From assembly GCA_963573385.1 (NCBI GenBank), contig CAUYLG010071329.1, positions 164,210 through 228,209 of the forward strand: DNA of 64,000 nt, written 5' to 3'. The notes beneath the pieces are model-generated. The model saw only the letters and a list, made by a program, of their open reading frames with translations, did not search any database and had not been told where the DNA came from. Positions within the stretch are counted from its first letter, which is position 1. Each line of letters begins with the position of its first letter. This stretch comes from Cacajao melanocephalus. Its lineage: Eukaryota; Chordata; Mammalia; Primates; Pitheciidae. Below are positions 13,740 to 28,212 of this stretch, piece after piece. The translations under genes and the position numbers were made by a program.

Positions 13740-15475
13740 AAGATGGTGCTTCTGCATACAGACTCTTCCTCTTGTTGTACGAGGCTACGTCAGAATTCTT
13801 TATTATAGCCAAGGAAGTGACGCTCCTGCCTCCCATAAAACTGGAATGCTCCTTGCAATGCCATCCATTGATTAAGTATATCTATAAACCAACGCGACTG
13901 CATTTTACTAGGATCTATCCTTCTTAAATTATCCAAACAAAACAGACACGTTTTAAAAGCTATGTACTTATTCTAATTAGAACCACCATGGCACAAACAT
14001 TCTTAAGATTCCTCTCTTAGAATTGTCTTTCAAAGTTATACCAACTTCTTTGAAACAGTGACAACTTACATCTTTTTGAAGGGAAATTCTGTTCTTGGAA
14101 ATTGCAGAAAGTAACTTGGAAGCAAACGTAAGAGAAAATGAAAATCCATGTGAACTGTATGGTAGAAATATGGACAATTTTAATATGTTTTGCTTAATTA
14201 TAATTTATTTTTCAAAGTTGTGATTTGCTTTATTTCAGATTTCTAGTCTGACTTGACTTTCTACCAAAATATCTTTATTCAAAAATGTGTGCTCATTTTA
14301 CTCACTTCAATTAATAAATAGCTGAGTCCAGCTGAGAACTTGGCTTATGTTTAAGGTATTCATGAATACAAATAACGAAGTTGGGCTCAGTTAAAATTAT
14401 GTATCCTACCGCGAACAAAAGCAAATAGACCCCTTAAAGAAAGTCAGACTACTTGACATTTTTCATGATTTTCACAAGCCTATGTCTTGCGTGGTAACTC
14501 ATATTCCAACTGAAACAAATGCTGTTCTTGCTTAAAAAAAATACATTGATTACGACATGAATTTATTTTGCTTTCTATATTGGTCTTGATATCAATTTCC
14601 AAAAAGGAACTTCTAAACTGCTTTACTTACATAGGGAATAGCACCAGGATGAAGTATAGTTTTCCTAGGTTTGAAAACTTTAAAGGCCATTTGAGAATAC
14701 ATATTTCTGGTTAAATTTGTTTTAAAAATGTATGATTATAATTTGTTTCAACTGTCCCTCTACATTTTTCACATACTGACATACCCAGTGGCTCCAGTAG
14801 CTATTTTAATGGGATTTTAAATTATCTGCTGGCTCTAAGTTCCAATTCCTTTTGGCTAAATAGTCAATTTAAATCATAACACTTTCTTCTATTTTGGTGT
14901 TCGAGGGACATGCTCATGCTTATCAAGTCTCCCTCTCTCTCTGGGAGGAGTAAAATCTCTCAAATAGAAGGTTGGTTTGTCCATGAGGCAACACTGGACT
15001 ATTTTGCTACCAGGGGTAGAAGTATAAAAATAAAATGGTATAGTCTCTGATGTCCTGTACTAACATGTTGAATTTATCTCAGTATTTTAGGTCAGATGAT
15101 TTGTACCTGATGTATTTGAGAAACCCCCACTGACCCTAACCCTCATCCCCAGGCCCTCATCACCTAATATTCTTTGTGTAACCAAATACTTTGTGTACTT
15201 TGAACATCACCTAATACTCTGTGTATACAGCTGCTAGAGTTTTCTTGTGAAATCCTGGATGCATCAGCTGAATGGTGTTAGTAATAGGTACAGCCATATT
15301 TAGCTGAATGCTTACCAAATTGTATGTTGATGCTCTTTATGTCTGTTCTTCTCTAATATAAACAAGAGCTCAACACATGTATCATTAGTACATCAATATG
15401 CTTGTGTGTGGATAGAAGTGTACGCTACATGTTGTAAACATGGGTGGTTTTCCATGAAGAGAAGGGATGTGGAAT
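13740..15475. other. intergenic upstream of KRTAP26-1, nothing recognised
   Basis: AT-rich DNA without coding homology. No Alu or LTR is visible. Hair-specific enhancer sites may lie here, but none can be named from sequence alone. Confidence 0.5.
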
Positions 15476-15479
15476 AAAA

Positions 15480-15665
15480 GGAAACTGGCATTTATGGAGT
15501 GCCTACTCTGTGAAAAATGTTACCCTATGGGTGTCTGCATGTGCAATTCATTTTGTCCTCACAATTCTATACAGTAGATCTTGCTATTTCAAGTACTCAT
15601 ATGAGAAAACTTGAACTTTAGAAAGTTACAGTAATAGATATTAAGAAAAACATTTGAACAAAGCC
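15480..15665 (-). mobile_element. MIR SINE, reverse
   Basis: Reads GGCATTTATGGAGTGCCTAC, then TTTTGTCCTCACAATTCTAT and ATGAGAAAACTTGAACTTTA, the inverted order of a MIR core and flanks. Confidence 0.6.
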
Positions 15666-15971
15666 TTCTTGACTGCCCAAACAGATTTTGTCTCTATCCC
15701 ATGTGGCATTACATAGAGATACATTGATACTATCATTTCATAACCAATAAGCATGTGAATCTGAGTAATTTGCATAATTTCTCTGCTCCCCAGTCACTGT
15801 CAGTATCATTTTATGAGCCAATGGAAATATTAATAGTATTTGAGATATCATTAAAAGTTAAACCGTAAAATGTTATACAAGAGTAATCTATTTTCTCACT
15901 TTGGCACTCTTAACCCATTCTGGAAAGTATGACCTTGGGTTTAATTTCTTTAGAGCACCACCATGAATTTC

Positions 15972-15972
<1 letters not shown>

Positions 15973-16007
<35 letters not shown>
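15973..16007. repeat. (TG)n microsatellite
   Basis: Uninterrupted array of about 17 units. Confidence 0.96.
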
Positions 16008-16011
<4 letters not shown>

Positions 16012-17298
16012 CTGCAAAAATATCCACAGATCTTCAGAAAGTAAAGTGCCCTGAATAAAAGTTGTCCTTCATATAATATAGGTTAAACTAATATTATTTC
16101 ATACTGGCTGTGTCAGTAAAAGAGAAGTGCTTATTTGGGCATAATACCAGGTAACTCATTAGCAGGATCCTATAAACTACAGGCTTCGGGCTTCTCTTCT
16201 GATTTAAGAGCCCGGGGATAATCGGAGGAACTGGGAATCCTGTGTGATTTCCCAGATTTACTCACTGTGTTGCTTTTCTTCTTTGTCTCTCCTACTCTTG
16301 AAGTTGAATTCTGAGTTTCTCTGTCTTGGAGACAACAAGTCTCAAGAACATTGCAATAATAAAGTTGTGCCAATAAACAAGATACTTTTAAGTCATCCAT
16401 GCAGCAAGTATTTATTGAGCATCATTATGAGCAAAACATTATGGAAGCAACATAAAATTGGTTTCTGCTCTCAGATAAATCCTATCTTGTAAGCTTGGTA
16501 AGACAGAACTAGGTAACTGTTTACTAAGTTCTGTAAGTAATGTACAGAGAAGACCAAACATAGTTCATCCACCTTACCAAAAAATCAACATTTGATATTA
16601 ATTTTGAAAGATAGAAGGGGCTTTGGAGAAGAGGAAGACACTTTAGGCTATGGCAAAAGATGTAAAGGTAGAGAAAATGATGACAGAGAGCTTCCCAGTG
16701 AAGGATTCTAAGCGGCAAACTCATATTCACATGTTGAAATTAGTGGGGGAAGTAGTTATATTGTTCTAAAGGTGCGGTGATCCAGTAACGTGTTTCAAGG
16801 AGAGAGTGCTGAGATTAATTTGCAGCATAGATTGGAAAGTGGGAAAACCTGTTATAATGCTTTTTTCCCTTTATCTTCTAAAATTATATATTTATCTCCA
16901 TTTTTCCTTTCTGTTATCATGGCAGTTATTTACGTTTGGGCTTTTTTGCTCTCCTTTGGTGAATTTCCTACTGCCACCATTGACTTCTATCCTTATGGTC
17001 TTCTATTTTGCCTGAATAATGCATTTGGAATAATACTCATGAAATTAATTTCATCACATGACTTTCTTTCTCAAAAAAGTTGATGACTTCTCTTTGTCTA
17101 CAGAGTGTTGTTCTAACACTTGTCTGGCCCTTCTCTACTTCCCAGTAAAGATTCTCTCCTACTTTTTTGGGTTGCCTGTTAAGATTTCCAATTACACCAT
17201 ATCCATCTTTCCCCCACATTATATCCCCACTTATCCACCTCCCTTTCATTTAAAATAATTTAAAAGCTTTATCTAACATTCAGACCTCGGCAAATTAG
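16008..17298. other. intergenic, nothing recognised
   Basis: No gene, Alu or LTR was recognised. Open frames of up to 97 codons here match no family I know. Confidence 0.45.
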
Positions 17299-17316
17299 CT
17301 CCTTTCTAAATACTTT

Positions 17317-17600
17317 TCATTTATTTATTTAGAGTCAGAGTCTTGCTCTTATCGCCCAGGCTGGAGTGCAATGGCACCATCTTGGCTCACTGCAACCTCC
17401 ACCTCCGAGGTTCAAGCGGTTCTCCTGCCTCAGCCTCCTGAGTAGCTGAGAGCCACCGAACGCCTGGCTAATTTTTGTGCTCTTAGTAGAGATGGGGTTT
17501 TGTCATGTTGGCAGGCCGGTCTCGAACTCCTGGCCTCATCATGTGCCCGCCTTGGCCTCCCAAAGTGCTGAGATTATAGGCATGAGCCACCATGCCTGGC
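17317..17600 (-). mobile_element. Alu, reverse, with target-site duplication
   Basis: Inverted Alu from a TTTATTTA tail to CACCATGCCTGGC. It is flanked by an 18-bp direct repeat with one mismatch (17299-17316 and 17601-17618), beginning CTCCTTT and ending AAATACTTT. Part of the mid-region is deleted. Confidence 0.94.
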
Positions 17601-17706
17601 CTCCTTTGTAAATACTTTACAGATCATTCCTGCCAACCTAAATCTTTCCAACTTTTAAATTTGTATAATTATCACTAATTCTTTCTCACAAGCATGAGAT
17701 TTTTTC

Positions 17707-17747
<41 letters not shown>
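17707..17747. repeat. compound (TC)n(AC)n microsatellite
   Basis: A TC array passes directly into a CA array. Confidence 0.95.
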
Positions 17748-17804
17748 TTTACTTTGCAAGCAAAACATTCTATGTGTATCTTTTCCTAACTATATTATAG
17801 AACT

Positions 17805-17960
17805 CTTATTATCTGCTATTAACTACCCGTTTAGCATATCCCAGACACTGTTCTGCTTGTTTTACATGAATTCGGGGATTTAATTCTCATAACGTCCTTA
17901 TTCGATTAAGGATGTGTGATTATTATTCTCAATACCTGTGAGAAAACTTAGTCTATCCTT
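17805..17960 (-). mobile_element. MIR SINE fragment, reverse
   Basis: Contains CCAGACACTGTTCTGCTTG, TTTAATTCTCATAACGTCC and TGTGAGAAAACTTAG in the inverted MIR order. Confidence 0.55.
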
Positions 17961-18699
17961 AATAAATATGTGCAGACTAACATGATACCAATTACAAAAT
18001 ATAACTTTGGCTTTATCAAATAAAAACTTACCTTTATTTAGTCAATAACCTCTTTTATATACTTTTCTCATCATCTATCCATTCTCATTAGAGAAGCTCA
18101 ACTTCTAAGGAATATTAAAGAACATGAGAACAGAAGGAGGTTCAAGGGGACTACACAGCCTTTAAGTTCTTATCTTTCCCTTTTTAATATTCCTGGTTAA
18201 TATTCACCTTAGCTTGGCTTAGAGAAGCCAACCAATTACCTAGAGTCAGTTCATTGTAGCCTACAACATAATAAAGTGACCGATTGTAGCACCCTCTGTT
18301 GGATGCCATGTGTAAAATTATTGAATTATAATCAGTTCAAATAATGAATTTCCTGATCAGCAATGTAGATTTCTGGGTAAATGATCAGGCTGCCAGGCAG
18401 TAACCTACTTTCAATTGAATGATTAATTACTGCATGATAACATCCTTTAGTGTGGAAACTATATATACATGATTTGAACAATATTTGCACCCCTCATTCC
18501 CCTTTCATTCACACCCAAAACCTTCTACAGCTGGTGTTAAAAACTACTTTGTATTAATTAGGACATCCTTTCATTCATGTATTCAAGACACTGAAGTTGG
18601 AAGGATTTCTTCCACTTTTTATAGTTAAGCCTTTGAATTGTATTCCTTTCATCTTTACAAGGTCTTTTAAATTTTTCTCCTTTTGCCTATTTAATTATT
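17961..18699. other. intergenic, nothing recognised
   Basis: AT-rich DNA with no gene or clear repeat. Confidence 0.45.
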
Positions 18700-18883
18700 A
18701 TTTTTTAAATGTGAAATACTTTTATTTTTAATTTCTCTCCAGATTTTTTCAGATAAAATTGGCAAATTAAAATTATATATATTTAAGCTATACAATGTGA
18801 TGCTTTGATGTTTATATATACATTGCGAAATAATTACCACAATTAAGTGAATTAACATTGCCATCACCTCGTGTAGTCGTCCC

Positions 18884-19140
18884 TCCTTCCTTCCTTCCTT
18901 CCTTCCTTCCTTCCTTCCTTCCTTCCTTCCTTCCTTCCTTTTCATTCTTTCTCTTTCTCTTTCTTTCTTTTTCTTTTTTCTTTCTCTCTTGCTTTCTTTC
19001 TTCTTTCTTTGTTTTCAGTGAAAACATTAAGATCTGCTTTCTTTCTTTCTTTCGCTCTTTCTCTTTAGCTTTCTTTTTTTTCTTTCTTTTTTGGTGAAAA
19101 TATTAAGATCTACTCTTTCTTTTCTTTTCTTTCTTCTTTT
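18884..19140. repeat. (TTCC)n and (CTTT)n microsatellite block
   Basis: A pure TTCC array to 18940 passes into irregular TTTC-rich DNA. It sits inside the inverted L1 3' UTR and encloses duplicated copies of an L1 segment (see findings). Confidence 0.92.
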
Positions 19141-19166
19141 TCAGTGAAAACATTAACATCTACTCT

Positions 19167-19410
<244 letters not shown>

Positions 19411-20925
19411 TCAAATTTTGCTGAGAGCATATTACAGGGTACATTAGCTATACTAATATATAGTATATCCATGCCTTGTATTTTATTTATCCTGCATAAC
19501 TGAAACTTTGTACAGTTTGACCAACATCTCCCCATATTTCCCACCCCCTACCTCTTGGCAATCATATTTCTAGTCTCTGCTTTTATGGGCTGTTTTTGTT
19601 ATTGAGTTACATGAGTTTCTATATATTTTAAATATTAACCACCTGTCAGATGACTGAATGGTTTGCAAATATTTTCTCCTATTATCTAAATTCTCTCTTC
19701 TATTGTTTCCTTTGCTGTGTGAAGCTTTTTAGTTTTATGAAATACAACTTGTCTATTTTTGCTTTAGTTGCTCATGCTTTTGGTGTCATGCCAAAAATAC
19801 TCACTGTTAAGACCAATGTCAGGAAGATTTTCTCTATGTATTTTTTGGGTAGTTTTATAGCTACTGGCCTTGTGTTTAAGTGTTTAATACATTTTTATTT
19901 AATTTTTTTTATATGGTGTGAGATAAGGGTCCAGTTTCATTCTTCTGCATGTGGGTATGAAGTTTTCCCAAAATCATTTATTGAAGACATTACTTGTTTT
20001 CCACAATTTGTTTTGGGAAACCTTGTCAAACATCAGCTGACTGTAAATGTGTAGAATTATTTTGGGGCTTTTAATTCTGTTCCGTTAGCCGATGTGTCTG
20101 TTTTAATCTCAGTACCATAATTTGATATTAGTAGCATTGTGATGTATTTTGAACTTAGTAAATGTGATGCTTCCAGCTTTTCTTTTCTTGCTTAATATTG
20201 TTTTGCTTATTTGGAACTTTTGTATTTCCCTATGGATTTTATGATTTTTTTTTCTATTCCTGTGAAAATGCCATTGGAATTTTGATAGGGATTGTGTTGT
20301 ATCTATAAATTGCTTTGGGTATGAACATTTTAATAGTATTAATTATTAAAATCCATGAATATGAATTTTTTTCCATTTGTGTCTTCTTTATTTCATTAAT
20401 GTTTTATAGCTTTCAGTATATAGATTTCTCACTTATTTGAATAAATTTATTTCTAAGCATTTTATTCTTTTTGATGCTTTTTTGAATGAGATTTTTAAAA
20501 TTTCTTTTTTAGATAGTTTATCTGTAATGTATGGACATGCTACTGATTTTTGTATGTTTATTTCGTATCTTGCAACTTTGCTGAACTCATTTTTCTAATA
20601 GTTTTTTGGTGGACTCTCTAGGGTTTTTGATATATAGAATCATGTCATATGCCAACGGAGACAACTTTAATTCTTTATTATTTGGGTGCTTTTTATTTTT
20701 TTTTAACTGACTAATTGCTCTGGCTAGGACTTCTAGTGCTATATTGAATAGAAGTAGAAATAGTAGGCATCCTTGTCTTGTTCCTGGTCTAGGAAGAAAA
20801 ACTTTTAGCTTTTCACCATTGTATGTTTTAGCTGTGAGTTCACATATATGGACTTCCTTATGTTGAAGTACATTCCTTCTATACCTAATTTGTTAAAGTC
20901 TTTATCGTGAAAGTAATTAACTTTT

Positions 20926-21095
20926 GATTTTGCAGGCTCATGGACAGAAGGGACTTGCCTTGTCTCAGATGAGACTTTGGACTATGGACTTTTGGGTTAA
21001 TACTGAAATGAGTTAAGACTTCGGGGGACTGTTGGGAAGACATGATTAGTTTTGAAATGTGAGGACATGAGATTTGAGAGGGGCCAGGGGCAGGA
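20926..21095 (+). mobile_element. THE1 internal sequence, 3' end
   Basis: The stretch up to the LTR contains GAGACTTTGGACTATGGAC, ACTGTTGGGAAGACATGAT and GAGAGGGGCCAGGGGCAGG, as at the 3' end of the THE1 internal region. It has no coding capacity. Confidence 0.75.
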
Positions 21096-21440
21096 TGATA
21101 TGGTTTGGCTGCGTCCCCACCCAAATCTCATCTTGAATTCCCACATGTTGTGAGAGGGACCCAGTGGGAGGTAATTGAGCCATGGGGGCAGGTCTTTTCT
21201 GTGCTGCTCGCATGATAGTGAATAAGTCTCATGAGATCCAATGGTTTTTAAGAGGCGGTTTCCCTGAACAAGTTGTCTACTTTTGTCTGTCACCATGTGA
21301 AATGTGCCTTCCACCTACTGCCATGATTGTGAGGCCTCCTCATCCACGTGGAACTATAAGCCAAATAAATCTCTTTCTCCTGTAAATTTCCCAGTCTCAG
21401 GTATGTCTTTATCAGCAGCATGAAAACAGATTAATACAGA
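21096..21440 (+). mobile_element. THE1 LTR (ERVL-MaLR)
   Basis: Starts TGATATGGTTTGGCTGCGTC and ends ACAGATTAATACAGA. About 345 bp, full LTR length for THE1, with the GTGAATAAGTCTCATGAGA block. No 5' LTR is present, so the provirus is truncated. Confidence 0.93.
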
Positions 21441-21650
21441 GAACATTTTCAAATATCTTTTAGCAGTCTGTGATTGCCTTTTATTAATGTTATAGTGAGC
21501 TTTAAAGTACAGATATTTTTAATTTTGAAGAAGAACATTTTATTACCTTTTAATTTATAGACTGTGTTTTCGATTTTGTATCTAAGACACTTTTGCCTAA
21601 CCTAATGTCTTAAAGGTTTTCTCCTTTTTTATGTTAAAAAAATCTACATC
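21441..21650 (-). mobile_element. L1 fragment, reverse
   Basis: Inverted L1 block with TTTTTAATTTTGAAGAAGAA and ATCTAAGACACTTTTGCCTAA, equivalent to the region of L1 that lies 3' of ORF2. It is separate from the larger L1 copy upstream. Confidence 0.6.
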
Positions 21651-21689
21651 TATTTGCACCAATATTTTAAACTGTTATCTTAAAGGTCA

Positions 21690-22960
<1,271 letters not shown>

Positions 22961-24900
22961 ATATTTAATTCAATTTACATCTTATTTTTACTTCGAAGTA
23001 ATGATTATATTGAAGAAATAATAGCCTTATTTGTGTTTGTATTGCTAAAACTGCCCAATATACTACTTTTGTAAATATTTATTCAAATAATAAACGAAAA
23101 GCCTTAGTAATTTTTTTCTCTATTAAGTTCTTGCCTTTTATTTTCTCTTACTTTATCTCAGATATTTCTCTTATTAGAATAAAAACTTACATGCAGACCA
23201 GTGTATATGATGGAAAATGGCTGTTGAGGAAAATTGAATAGAAACTGACAGAGTCTATCTCAATTTAGGTAATATCTTCTGTAGTTTATAATCTATTTAT
23301 TTAGATGAAGATGTATATTTTCAGCACTTTTGGCCCTTAGTTTTATACATTAGAACCTATCATTGTCTTTGGTACTTTGAGAGCTTTTTTTTACAGTGAA
23401 AGCTAAGATTTACTATAAACCAATAAAAAGTGAGGCATGGGTCTATTATATTGATTGTCACCAAAGTCTTGGAATTTCCCACTTAGCACACTTTATAGCC
23501 AGGGGAAGAATTCAGTTCACCTTTCAGGTCACAGAGAATGCTTGTTCAGTTATTTTGCTGCATATGACAAGTACCTCTCCTGGCCTCTGTATACTCCTGA
23601 CTCTCTAGACACACAGGAACTCTGGGGATAGACTTCACAATCAGAAATGTCATTTGGGAGTATAGAAGTTTTCTAGTTTTTTGGAGCTATTGTTTAATAG
23701 AACATGAGAACAAAATAGCAATGCTAGGACTTGTCAACGACTCAACAGTCTCACTAAAATCAAGCAATGATCTTTGGAAGTTTGGCCCTAACAAACTTTT
23801 ATCCTGCCAGATAGAACAGCACTCAGGACAAATGAAAACTCTGATTTGGCTAAAACATTTGTTTCCTCTGAAACATTATTTTATAACACTTCATAAATGA
23901 TAGAGAGTCACTATTCTTCAGTGGAAAACTGACATTTAAGTGATTCAAGTCTTTATCCTGGTCTCTATCACAAGCTATATCCAGGTTCAGATAAAATACT
24001 TTTCTCTGAATTGAGGGAATTTATTTTCCTGCAAGTTTTCTTATGTTTAAAAACTTCTTATTTCTTTCTTTGATGAACATCTCTAGAGAGGATCTTAAAT
24101 TGAAAGAAATTAATTTGTGATGGAATATTCTGAAAACCTGAGAGTTGGTTTTCATAAATAGCAGCTACATTTTTGTTTTCATATTGGAAGTAGGGAAAGA
24201 AAGATCTGTTCAGCTTCCAACTACCTTATCTTACCCAGAGTCCTTTCTAGAGAAATGCGGAATCATTTTGAAAATAATGGGGACCACATATCTATCTGTA
24301 ATGGATTGGATTATGTAGCAAATGACCCTTTAACCTAAAAATATCTATCTTAAATCAGTAGATACCTTGAATGTGATACAAAACATTACTAAGACCATGG
24401 AGGAAGTAATTTTATGATAAAGAAAGTAGTAGCTTTTATAATAGATATGCATTAGCTAGCATTTAACATAAGGTTTTAGCATGAATACACTGAGTTCAGG
24501 TTTTAAAGGTCATGCATAAAATCAAAGAAATGAAACACAAAGGCTCAGACTAGAGTGACCACCGGTATAACAAAGCATTTGTCATCTACTTTGCCTGCCT
24601 AGTGGTGGTTTTCTTTTGCTGTATTACCTTGGAAATCAGTATGTAAAAAATAAAATATTGCCAGATCTAATATTCAAACCAGAAACAAGTGGCTGATTTT
24701 CTTCTACAAGAAGCTTAAAATCTTTCAGCCAAAAAAAAAAAAAAAAGGAGAGAGAGAGAGATTGAGAATTGGTTGGATGAGCTAAGTAGTCTGTACTCTG
24801 CTGTGACTACTCTGGATCAACTATCCATCAATCTGTTTCCATTCCCACACACACTCATACATTCTCATCTTTATCCCAGGTAACAAAGATGTAATGTTGA
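22961..24900. other. intergenic, nothing recognised
   Basis: About 1.9 kb with no assigned element. A poly-A run followed by GA repeats lies at about 24729-24761. No KAP homology. Confidence 0.45.
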
Positions 24901-26345
24901 CAGACATGACTTTTTTGGAAGAAGGAAGAGGAGAACCTTATAGGTTAATGGAATTTAAGAGAAGTTCATTGAGACCCGTAGGAACCCTGTTGACCAAATA
25001 GTATGGTTAATGGGGTAATATAAGATTCTCCACTTTATTGTCAGTTAATTAGTAGGAGTTGGGGCCATAAATTCACTGAAAACAGATTTAAGGACAGCTG
25101 AGCTAAGTGCCTTGATCTAAGCAAAGGGGACTGTTCTCCAAACAGGCAGTCAGTCTCAAGTTTCCTACAGTGTAATAATTAATACAGATTCATCCAGGCG
25201 GGCAGAGGTTCCATGACTATGACAATGGTTATAGAGATGTGCATGCACACTGAGCTTAAAATATGGGAAATGCACTATTGCTCTGAGTAGAACTAGTTAA
25301 ATGTTTAGAACTCAGGCCAGTTCTAACGGTGGATAAAAAAGTGAGGTGCTTTTTTCTTCAAAAAATAGGAACAGTTGGGCCATCTCCAGTCTCAACCCAT
25401 CCTGAAGAGTGACTACATTAGATCCTTTTGGAGATAATGGTAAAAGCTCAAAGAACCTTTACAGTGGATTTAGGCTGCTATAAGGGGGTTATGATTCTCT
25501 TAGAGAAATTTCTCTGAGATAGGCAATCTCCTATGGAACACCACCAATGATGCAATTAGGTGGCTTACATTGGTTTTATAATGCTGAAGAAGATGAATCA
25601 CTATTGAATGAGAAATTGACTCTAAGAATTTTAGATAAATCCTTGCAGTCATCCTCATCACCTTGGAAAACTTTTCTAGGCTTTACGTTGAAACTGAGTG
25701 AGTAAAAAAAAAACAGATGTTATCTTCATAATGGGGGAGTAGATATTCATGATTAACAAACATGTCTCTCAAGTCTCATGTAGCTAAAAGGTGCAACATT
25801 TGTGTCTGTAGCAGGAAAACAACATGGCTGCAACTGCTGAGTCCAATTATTACATGGCTTAATTAAACTGTGTCAATAATGATTATATTACTGCTTAATA
25901 TAGAACACTGGGTGGACTAAAACATTATAAGTTTGTTTTGTTGAGCCCATAGCAGATGTCTTGCTGCCCAAAACTAAAAGTAAAGGCATCTTGTTTTCTG
26001 GTGCTAAGATTCTCTCTCTCTCTCCACACCTGCTAATCTCTTCCTCCTTCACCATCCTGACATTAGCCACTTTGAGGAGAAAGACAATTCAGTGTAAGAA
26101 CAATGTCTATCTTTCCCCAAGAGAGACTGAAGTTGTATACACCCATTCAGATATGTTGATGAACTTCAGGAAAAAGAGGAACTCAAACTTCTGTGGCCGT
26201 CTTAGATACAGGTGTCCAAGTTACCATTTTACTCAGTTCAGTGGAGGTGAAAGGGAAATACTTGAATACAGCTAATGAGGTTTTGGAAGATATTACAGTG
26301 GGAAAGGGAAAATAATGTGACTTTGTAGATGGAGCCCTTTGGGTC
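24901..26345. other. unassigned region, possibly an old retroelement
   Basis: Less AT-rich than its surroundings and uniform in texture up to the DNA transposon at 26347. I do not recognise a family or an intact open frame. Continuation beyond the transposon suggests the same unit resumes at 26703. Confidence 0.3.
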
Positions 26346-26346
26346 A

Positions 26347-26702
26347 ACTGAATGTACAATTGTCCCTTGGCATCCATGGGAGACTGGTTCCAGAATCCCT
26401 ACAGATACTAAGATCTATGAATGCTCAAATATCTGTTATAAAATGCTATAGTATTTACATTTAATTCACACACATCCTTTCATCTACGTTAAATCATTTC
26501 TAGATTACTAATAATAGCTAATACAATGTAAATGCTATGTAAATTGTTTTTATTATTGTATTTTCTAGGGACTAATTAAAAGGGAAAATGTCTATATATA
26601 TTAAATACATATGCAACCATCCTTATTTCCTCTAAAGTTTTCAATCTGTGATTGGTTGAATCCACAGATGCTGAACCCACAGATATAGAGGGCAAACTCT
26701 AC
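26347..26702. mobile_element. Tigger/MER8-like DNA transposon fragment
   Basis: Ends near ACAATTGTCCCTTGGCATCC on the left and, inverted, GAGTTTGCCCTCTATATCTG on the right, giving imperfect terminal repeats. The interior is AT-rich and non-coding. Confidence 0.5.
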
Positions 26703-27600
26703 TTTTGCTGTTGTGTTATATGACTATATTACCCCATTCCATAAATTTCAAAAGGGATTCCCCTGATTGTGAAGATGTGTATGCATAGAAGTGCTGGTAC
26801 TTTTGGGGTCTCTGATTTACAAGTCACTGTGACTGATGATTTTGCTATTGGAGCACTTAACAGAGGTAGATGCCTCCACTCACTGAATGCTACTTGGAGT
26901 CTTGTTAATAGTATTGTAACCTGAATGCTATATAAGATATATTTTACAGATTTGGTTGCAGCCGCTGTTGGTCAGACTAACTGGAGTGGTCAGAGGAATG
27001 TCATTCTCATGGGAAAATTCACCAGGAGCATTGCAGTGTAGAGAGATGAGTTGGGTATTGTTTCAGGGAAAATAATCCCCATGGGTCTCTTGCATTCAGC
27101 ATGTCTTCAGTGCAGAGTCATTGGTTCCATTTGTTCTAAATTAACTTTTCAAGCCTGTTTTTTAGAGAAACAGCCTTGGAAAATAGATACAGTGTTTCTC
27201 TCAGGGTCAAATGCCAGCCATGCTTACTGTTCATTTTCATGTCTATGATCCAGGGTTCCTAAACTCAGCATTCCTCTCCTGTGAAACAACTTGCTGCATA
27301 TGCAGGTGTCAACTGGCTCTGTGGGGACTGGAGCTCAGGGATCTGGTGTCAATGCTAACACTCTGGCTTCTGCTATTGCCATGAATAATAAAGATCTTTG
27401 CCTCTAACCTAGGCTTCTTATGTCTTCTGCCAGCATTCCCAAAACTATGACAGGTTAATTTGTTAGCATACGAATAGGGTGAAATATCTGACTTTTCACA
27501 GTTCCCAATGCCCCTTCCACAGATTTCTGTTTTGTAATTGAAACTGTGGCACTGCAATGTCATCATAATCACCAACTCTATTGCTTTGACAATCTTTTAA
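26703..27600. other. unassigned region with an LTR-like 3' end
   Basis: Continues the unassigned unit. AATAAA at 27387-27392 after a CT-rich stretch looks like an LTR or transcript 3' end on the plus strand. Family unknown. Confidence 0.3.
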
Positions 27601-27994
27601 TAAGACACAGACATTTTAGTTGAAATAATAATAATATTGAAATAATTATGGGCAATTTAGGCAGCAATAACTAGTAGAGATTAATTGAAGTTATTAGAAG
27701 ATAAACAAAGTAACTTGATATCATATTGAAAATACATCTTAAGGGCTTATAAGACATTAAAAGAAAAAGCTGACAAAGAAAAGGAACAGATGTGAACCAT
27801 GGTTAAATTAATAAACAGTCTTCTCATGGAATAATAGAGCAATAAATAGGTCTGTCAAATATTTTTTAAAACAATCCAGCCATATAACATAGTCTTCCAT
27901 GAGACTGCCCATTCTCCCCAACTATGCTAGCTAGAAATGTCTGGATAGTTTATTTAGGAATTGGTAACTATGAGGGAGAACTCAATATACCCCC

Positions 27995-28204
27995 ATGAGC
28001 TATACAAGCAACAGCTTTTGCCTCTGACTTTCATATTGTATATAATTTGTATAAGTATACAATCCATATACAATATGTATGGGTATGCAATATGTATACA
28101 ATGTGTATAGGTATGCAATATGTATACAATATGCATAGCTATACAATATGTGTATATATACAATATGCAAGTCAGGGGCAAAAGCTGTTGATTATATAGC
28201 TCAT
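27995..28204. repeat. imperfect inverted repeat with (TATACAATATG)-type centre
   Basis: Two arms of about 52 bp (27995-28046 and 28153-28204) are reverse complements with a few mismatches. Both contain CAACAGCTTTTGCC on their own strand. The roughly 106-bp centre is a degenerate tandem repeat built on TATACAATATGTATAGG. It could form a hairpin or cruciform. Confidence 0.85.
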
Positions 28205-28212
28205 CATTTGTT

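Noticed and set aside
15121..15170. CCCTAACCC-like sequence suggesting an interstitial telomere repeat
   Set aside because: Only one short match (ACTGACCCTAACCCTC) with no tandem TTAGGG array.
18812..19097. open frames rich in Lys/Glu/Arg or Phe/Ser/Leu
   Set aside because: Translations of TTCC and CTTT microsatellites.
19650..20054. 134-codon frame on the plus strand
   Set aside because: Antisense of degraded L1 ORF2. The sense strand of this L1 is minus.
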